Shown here piece by piece: positions 5,760 through 7,866 of a stretch of DNA of 7,866 nucleotides (within the stretch, counting starts at the first letter, position 1; each line of letters opens with the position of its first letter). The position numbers and the translations under genes are program-made. The stretch is from Alphaproteobacteria bacterium (GTDB taxonomy: Bacteria > Pseudomonadota > Alphaproteobacteria > Rs-D84): NCBI GenBank assembly GCA_017642625.1, contig JAGCOQ010000123.1, positions 1-7,866 of the forward strand, read 5' to 3'. The notes below the pieces were generated by a model that ran no database searches, was not told the origin of the DNA, and saw nothing but the letters and a program-made list of their open reading frames with translations.

Positions 5760-5788
5760 AACCGGCATTTCGCCGGTTTAATTTTTTT
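5760..5788. terminator. Terminator after the second tRNA-Gln 3' copy
   Basis: Stem AACCGGC (5760-5766), loop ATTTC, stem GCCGGTT (5772-5778), then TAATTTTTTT. On the minus strand the hairpin is followed by GAATTTTTGG, so it may also stop transcription of the LysR-type gene that converges on it. Confidence 0.8.
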
Positions 5789-5911
5789 GATTTTGGTTAT
5801 TGTTTATCAAGGTCTCGTGCGCATTCCAGAGAACAAAAAACAAGACTTTGGTAATTTCGAAAGTAATTTTTACAAAAATTAGTCCGCCTACACACCACAA
5901 CCAAAAGTTTC
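5789..5911. other. Intergenic stretch, little recognised
   Basis: No gene or RNA is visible. The only structure is an A/T-only inverted repeat, TAATTTTT (5864-5871) and AAAAATTA (5874-5881), about 30 bases past the stop of the LysR-type gene. It may help end that transcript but lacks a GC stem. Confidence 0.4.
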
Positions 5912-6814
5912 TTAATAATATATATCAATCGGAACGTTGTGGCCGGTACAAAAATCTATAAAGAAATTAACAAACGCACTGACTTTTGGAGATTCCGCTA
6001 TTTCTGTCCTGCAAATGCATTGCGTTTCCATTTCGTATTCAAAATCTAAATCTTGCAAGCAAACGAGGTTTTCGCTACTTTCATGAAACCACGACGGTAA
6101 AACCGTAATGCCGTCACCGTCGTTCACCAAACGATATATCAGTGCCAATGAATCAGATGTTGTGTTCAAATGCCGTGCGCGTTTTATAATGCTCTGATAT
6201 TCAGGCAGATTCAGATAACGTTTAACCATACATAAATCATGGTTTTCCAATAAATCGTTTATATTTTTTGGCATTCCGTGTTCGGCCAGATATTTTTTAC
6301 TGCTATAAAATTTTAAATGGGTTTTGAATTTAAATAAAACTGTTCCATGGACGTTTGGGTGCAATTTTGGCTTAATGATTAAAATATCCATATTGGATAC
6401 GTCGGGTTCTTTCCGCATTAATAATTCCAGGCGGATTTTTGGGTATTTAGCGTAAAATTCGGACAGATCTTTTAAAATATAACTGCCGAATAAACCTTCT
6501 TCGGTCCATACAGACATAGAGCCAGACAACGCATCCAAATCTACAAATGTTTCTGTGATTTTATTAAGCAACCCTTCGATGGCGCAGATATCATTGTAAA
6601 TAATCTGGGCAGAGTTGGTTGGCTGGCTGCCATCAAAACTCCTGTTGATAAGTTTAGTATCAAATCTATCTTCTAAATTTTTTATCAGTTGTGATAAATT
6701 AGAATTTTTAATGCCATTTTCACACGCGGCGATTTGGATACTGCCCTTATCAACGACCTCTTTAAGTGCCAATAGCTCTTTTAATAAAATTAGTTTCGAC
6801 TTTAATGTTGACAT
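5912..6814 (-). CDS. LysR-type transcriptional regulator
   Basis: 300 residues, the usual LysR length. Residues 13-60 form the winged HTH: LLALKEVVDKGSIQIAA, then the recognition helix region NSNLSQLIKNLEDRF and TKLINRS, matching the family pattern of serine-rich recognition helix, I-K-x-LE and LF-x-R. The effector-binding part starts near 98 (GSMSVWTEEGLFGSYILKDL) and ends with GDGITVLPSWF (233-243), equivalent to the G-x-G-IA-x-LP motif. The co-inducer is unknown. The start at 6814 is preceded by an inverted repeat (6816-6837) that could be its own operator. Only 45 bases separate it from the upstream HTH gene on the same strand, so they may be cotranscribed. LysR proteins often control a nearby divergent gene; the candidate here is the cupin gene. 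Confidence 0.88.
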   Translation of the reverse strand: MSTLKSKLILLKELLALKEVVDKGSIQIAACENGIKNSNLSQLIKNLEDRFDTKLINRSFDGSQPTNSAQIIYNDICAIEGLLNKITETFVDLDALSGSMSVWTEEGLFGSYILKDLSEFYAKYPKIRLELLMRKEPDVSNMDILIIKPKLHPNVHGTVLFKFKTHLKFYSSKKYLAEHGMPKNINDLLENHDLCMVKRYLNLPEYQSIIKRARHLNTTSDSLALIYRLVNDGDGITVLPSWFHESSENLVCLQDLDFEYEMETQCICRTEIAESPKVSAFVNFFIDFCTGHNVPIDIYY

Positions 6815-6815
6815 C

Positions 6816-6837
6816 TTGTCATATATTATATGGACAA
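6816..6837 (-). promoter_or_regulatory. Possible LysR-family operator at the regulator's start
   Basis: TTGTC (6816-6820), 12 bases, GACAA (6833-6837) is a perfect 5-bp inverted repeat with a nested AT-rich near-palindrome CATATATTATATG. LysR-type sites are typically short inverted repeats of the T-N11-A type. On the minus strand it also contains TATAAT, about 10 bases before the ATG. Binding here would block both initiation and translation, consistent with autorepression. Confidence 0.4.
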
Positions 6838-6859
6838 TATATTTTGTAAATAAAAATAT

Positions 6860-7087
6860 TTAACCATAAATACATTTTACAAATTCTTCTAATGTTTTTC
6901 CCGTAGAATTTAATATTTTTGCAATACTGCCCGTTGATGGCCATCTGGGTTGACCGTATTTTGACCAACGCTTACTTTTGTTGAATGTTGTCGGATCCAT
7001 TCCAGAAAATCGTGCCAAACTGGAACAAGACATGTTGTGGTGAAGTGCAAAGTTGTCAATGGCTTGCCATATATCTTGGTGTGTCAT
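6860..7087 (-). CDS. Stand-alone HTH domain, S24/phage-repressor N-terminal type
   Basis: 75 residues, all one DNA-binding domain. IWQAIDNFALHHNMSCSSLARFSGMDPTTFNKSKR (6-40) carries the HTH, followed by GQPRWPSTGSIAKIL (45-59) and TLEEFV (65-70). This pattern is familiar from alphaproteobacterial repressors in which the HTH is followed by an S24 (LexA/CI-like) peptidase domain in a protein of about 200 residues. Here a stop follows immediately and only 45 bases remain before the LysR gene, so the self-cleaving and dimerisation part is absent. Start: ATG at 7087 with AAGGAG (complement of 7095-7100) at 7-base spacing. It probably acts as a small DNA-binding regulator or is a truncated relic; the good ribosome site and intact frame favour a working gene. 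Confidence 0.8.
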   Translation of the reverse strand: MTHQDIWQAIDNFALHHNMSCSSLARFSGMDPTTFNKSKRWSKYGQPRWPSTGSIAKILNSTGKTLEEFVKCIYG

Positions 7088-7394
7088 AGTTGTACTCCTT
7101 TTTTTGTTGACCCGTATTTCATTGTATCCATTTTTTGGGAATCTTGTTTTATCCCGTTTTTATTTATCGGGTATATAAAAAGGGGAAATAAACATGATAA
7201 AATAATACAGAACCCCCAGAAATTGGCCGATAAAGTCGCTTTGATAAGGCATAATAAAAGGGGCTAAATATTCCTAGGTTTTGCATATGGATTAGACGAA
7301 AATACATGTTCGGTGATCTAGAAAATTTATTTGGTGTTTGTTTTTTCTTAACAATAATTATACTTTTTATTACGATGATACTAAAGAGGCAGAT
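7088..7394. other. Divergent regulatory gap between the HTH and cupin genes
   Basis: 307 AT-rich bases with no convincing gene. It holds the ribosome site of the HTH gene (7095-7100) and a -10 box for the cupin gene (TATACT, 7359-7364). CCCG and CGGG around 7153-7170 form a short inverted repeat, and AAAAGGGG occurs twice (near 7180 and 7256). These are candidate regulator sites, but none is strong enough to call. Confidence 0.4.
7359..7364 (+). promoter_or_regulatory. Probable -10 box of the cupin gene
   Basis: TATACT at 7359-7364 gives a start site near 7371 and a leader of about 24 nt. The -35 region is weak (TTTGTT at 16-base spacing), suggesting dependence on an activator. Confidence 0.4.
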
Positions 7395-7724
7395 ATGGAA
7401 ATCGTTAAATATATAAATCGTACAACACATCCTGCGCATGAAAATGCGTCGGTTGATGAATATATTATGCAAAATAAAGATATTGATGTTTGTGTCGTGA
7501 CGGTATCTGGGCGTGCACCGGCACGTGGGCGAATGGTTAACCGTACCTATACATGCGTTTGTTATTGTATTGATGGGCTTGGCACGGTATGTGGCCAATC
7601 AGTGGCAAAAGGTGATGCGTTTAATATAGTTGCGGGGGAACCGTATTGGTTTGAGGGGGATTTTAAATTCATTATGTGCGGAACACCCGCATTCAACCCC
7701 GCACAGAACAGGGTTGTGGAATAA
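7395..7724 (+). CDS. Small cysteine-rich cupin-fold protein
   Basis: 109 residues, a single cupin-like beta-barrel domain in the cytoplasm (no signal). The second half shows the cupin signature: GLGTVCGQSVAKGDAFNIVAGEPYWFEG (61-88), with K-G-D at 72-74 and a following Gly, then FIMCGTPAFNPAQ (92-104), typical of the last strands. The metal-binding histidines of classical cupins are missing; the only histidines are 12 and 15, outside the barrel. Six cysteines are present (33, 54, 56, 58, 66, 95), with an unusual C-V-C-Y-C run. Start: ATG at 7395 preceded by AAGAGG at 5-base spacing; an in-frame TTG at 7338 was rejected. Divergent from the HTH/LysR genes and a candidate target. Sugar-binding or sensory roles are possible; substrate unknown. 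Confidence 0.75.
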   Translation: MEIVKYINRTTHPAHENASVDEYIMQNKDIDVCVVTVSGRAPARGRMVNRTYTCVCYCIDGLGTVCGQSVAKGDAFNIVAGEPYWFEGDFKFIMCGTPAFNPAQNRVVE

Positions 7725-7747
7725 TTTATATCAAACTTTTGTGTAAT

Positions 7748-7772
7748 GGGGGATTTTTTTCAAAAATACCCC
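7748..7772 (+). terminator. Weak hairpin after the cupin gene
   Basis: GGGG (7748-7751) and CCCC (7769-7772) bracket ATTTTT/AAAAAT with one mismatch and a 3-base loop. The T-run is inside the stem, not after it, so termination is uncertain. Confidence 0.35.
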
Positions 7773-7801
7773 TTGAAATAATTTTTATTAAAATATATAA
7801 T
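7773..7801 (+). promoter_or_regulatory. Strong sigma70-type promoter of the gene at 7855
   Basis: TTGAAA (7773-7778), a 17-base spacer and a perfect TATAAT (7796-7801). The predicted start near 7808 leaves a leader of about 47 nt before the ATG at 7855. The strength suggests a highly expressed gene. Confidence 0.8.
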
Positions 7802-7854
7802 AATTTGTCAACATAATCATTGAACTGGCGGTCCTATAAACCAAGGGGGATAAT

Positions 7855-7866
7855 ATGGCACGCAAA
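7855..7866 (+). CDS. First codons of a gene (3' partial, begins M-A-R-K)
   Basis: ATG at 7855 is preceded by AAGGGGG (7843-7849) at 5-base spacing and by a strong promoter. Only four codons are in the window. Alphaproteobacterial malate dehydrogenase often begins MARKKIALIGAG, and some ribosomal proteins also start MAR, but four residues cannot decide this. Confidence 0.55.

Noticed and set aside
7338..7394. TTG start for the cupin gene
   Set aside because: It would place the -10 box inside the gene. The ATG at 7395 has a good ribosome site and the expected domain start.
7164..7598. 144-codon minus-strand reading frame opposite the cupin gene
   Set aside because: It overlaps a recognisable cupin on the other strand, has no ribosome site, and its translation is low-complexity and His/Cys/Ile-rich as shadow frames often are.

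Overview
The window reads as chromosomal DNA from a low-to-moderate GC Gram-negative bacterium. Several proteins have Sec signal peptides, one looks like an outer-membrane barrel, promoters are sigma70-like, and both tRNA genes encode CCA. A small HTH protein of the type common in alphaproteobacteria and the tRNA-Glu sequence point to an alphaproteobacterium, perhaps an uncultured host-associated one. The lineage is inferred, not proven.

Layout. 1-131: the 3' end of an unidentified gene with a terminator. 217-1260 (+): secreted trypsin-like protease, convergent with 1298-2368 (-), a probable outer-membrane or periplasmic protein; a bidirectional hairpin separates them. 2492-2566 (-): tRNA-Glu(CTC), whose leader holds three tandem palindromic-element units. 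2863-3420 (+): membrane-anchored flavodoxin. 3519-5350 (+): two-gene operon of exported proteins, an Ala/Gly-rich helical protein and a protein with a phage-virion, muramidase-like C-terminal domain. 5509-5582 (+): tRNA-Gln(TTG) with the same kind of palindromic element in its leader and a second copy of its 3' end downstream. 5912-7087 (-): LysR-type regulator and an upstream lone HTH domain. 7395-7724 (+): cysteine-rich small cupin. 7855: the first codons of another gene behind a strong promoter.

The most striking signal is shared by the two tRNA loci. In each, a good promoter is followed after exactly 12 nt by the first 11 nt of that locus's own tRNA. A palindromic element follows, and then the complete tRNA, starting with the same 11 nt. 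The acceptor sequences of the two tRNAs differ, so the 11-nt copies are locus-specific, as an 11-bp target-site duplication would be. This suggests a small non-autonomous element that inserts after tRNA nucleotide 11 while leaving an intact tRNA, tolerated because RNase P can remove the longer leader. At tRNA-Glu it has been inserted or amplified three times.

How the genes work together is mostly inference. The protease, barrel protein, flavodoxin and two-gene operon all act outside the cytoplasm. The LysR/HTH pair faces the cupin across a 307-bp regulatory gap and may control it.
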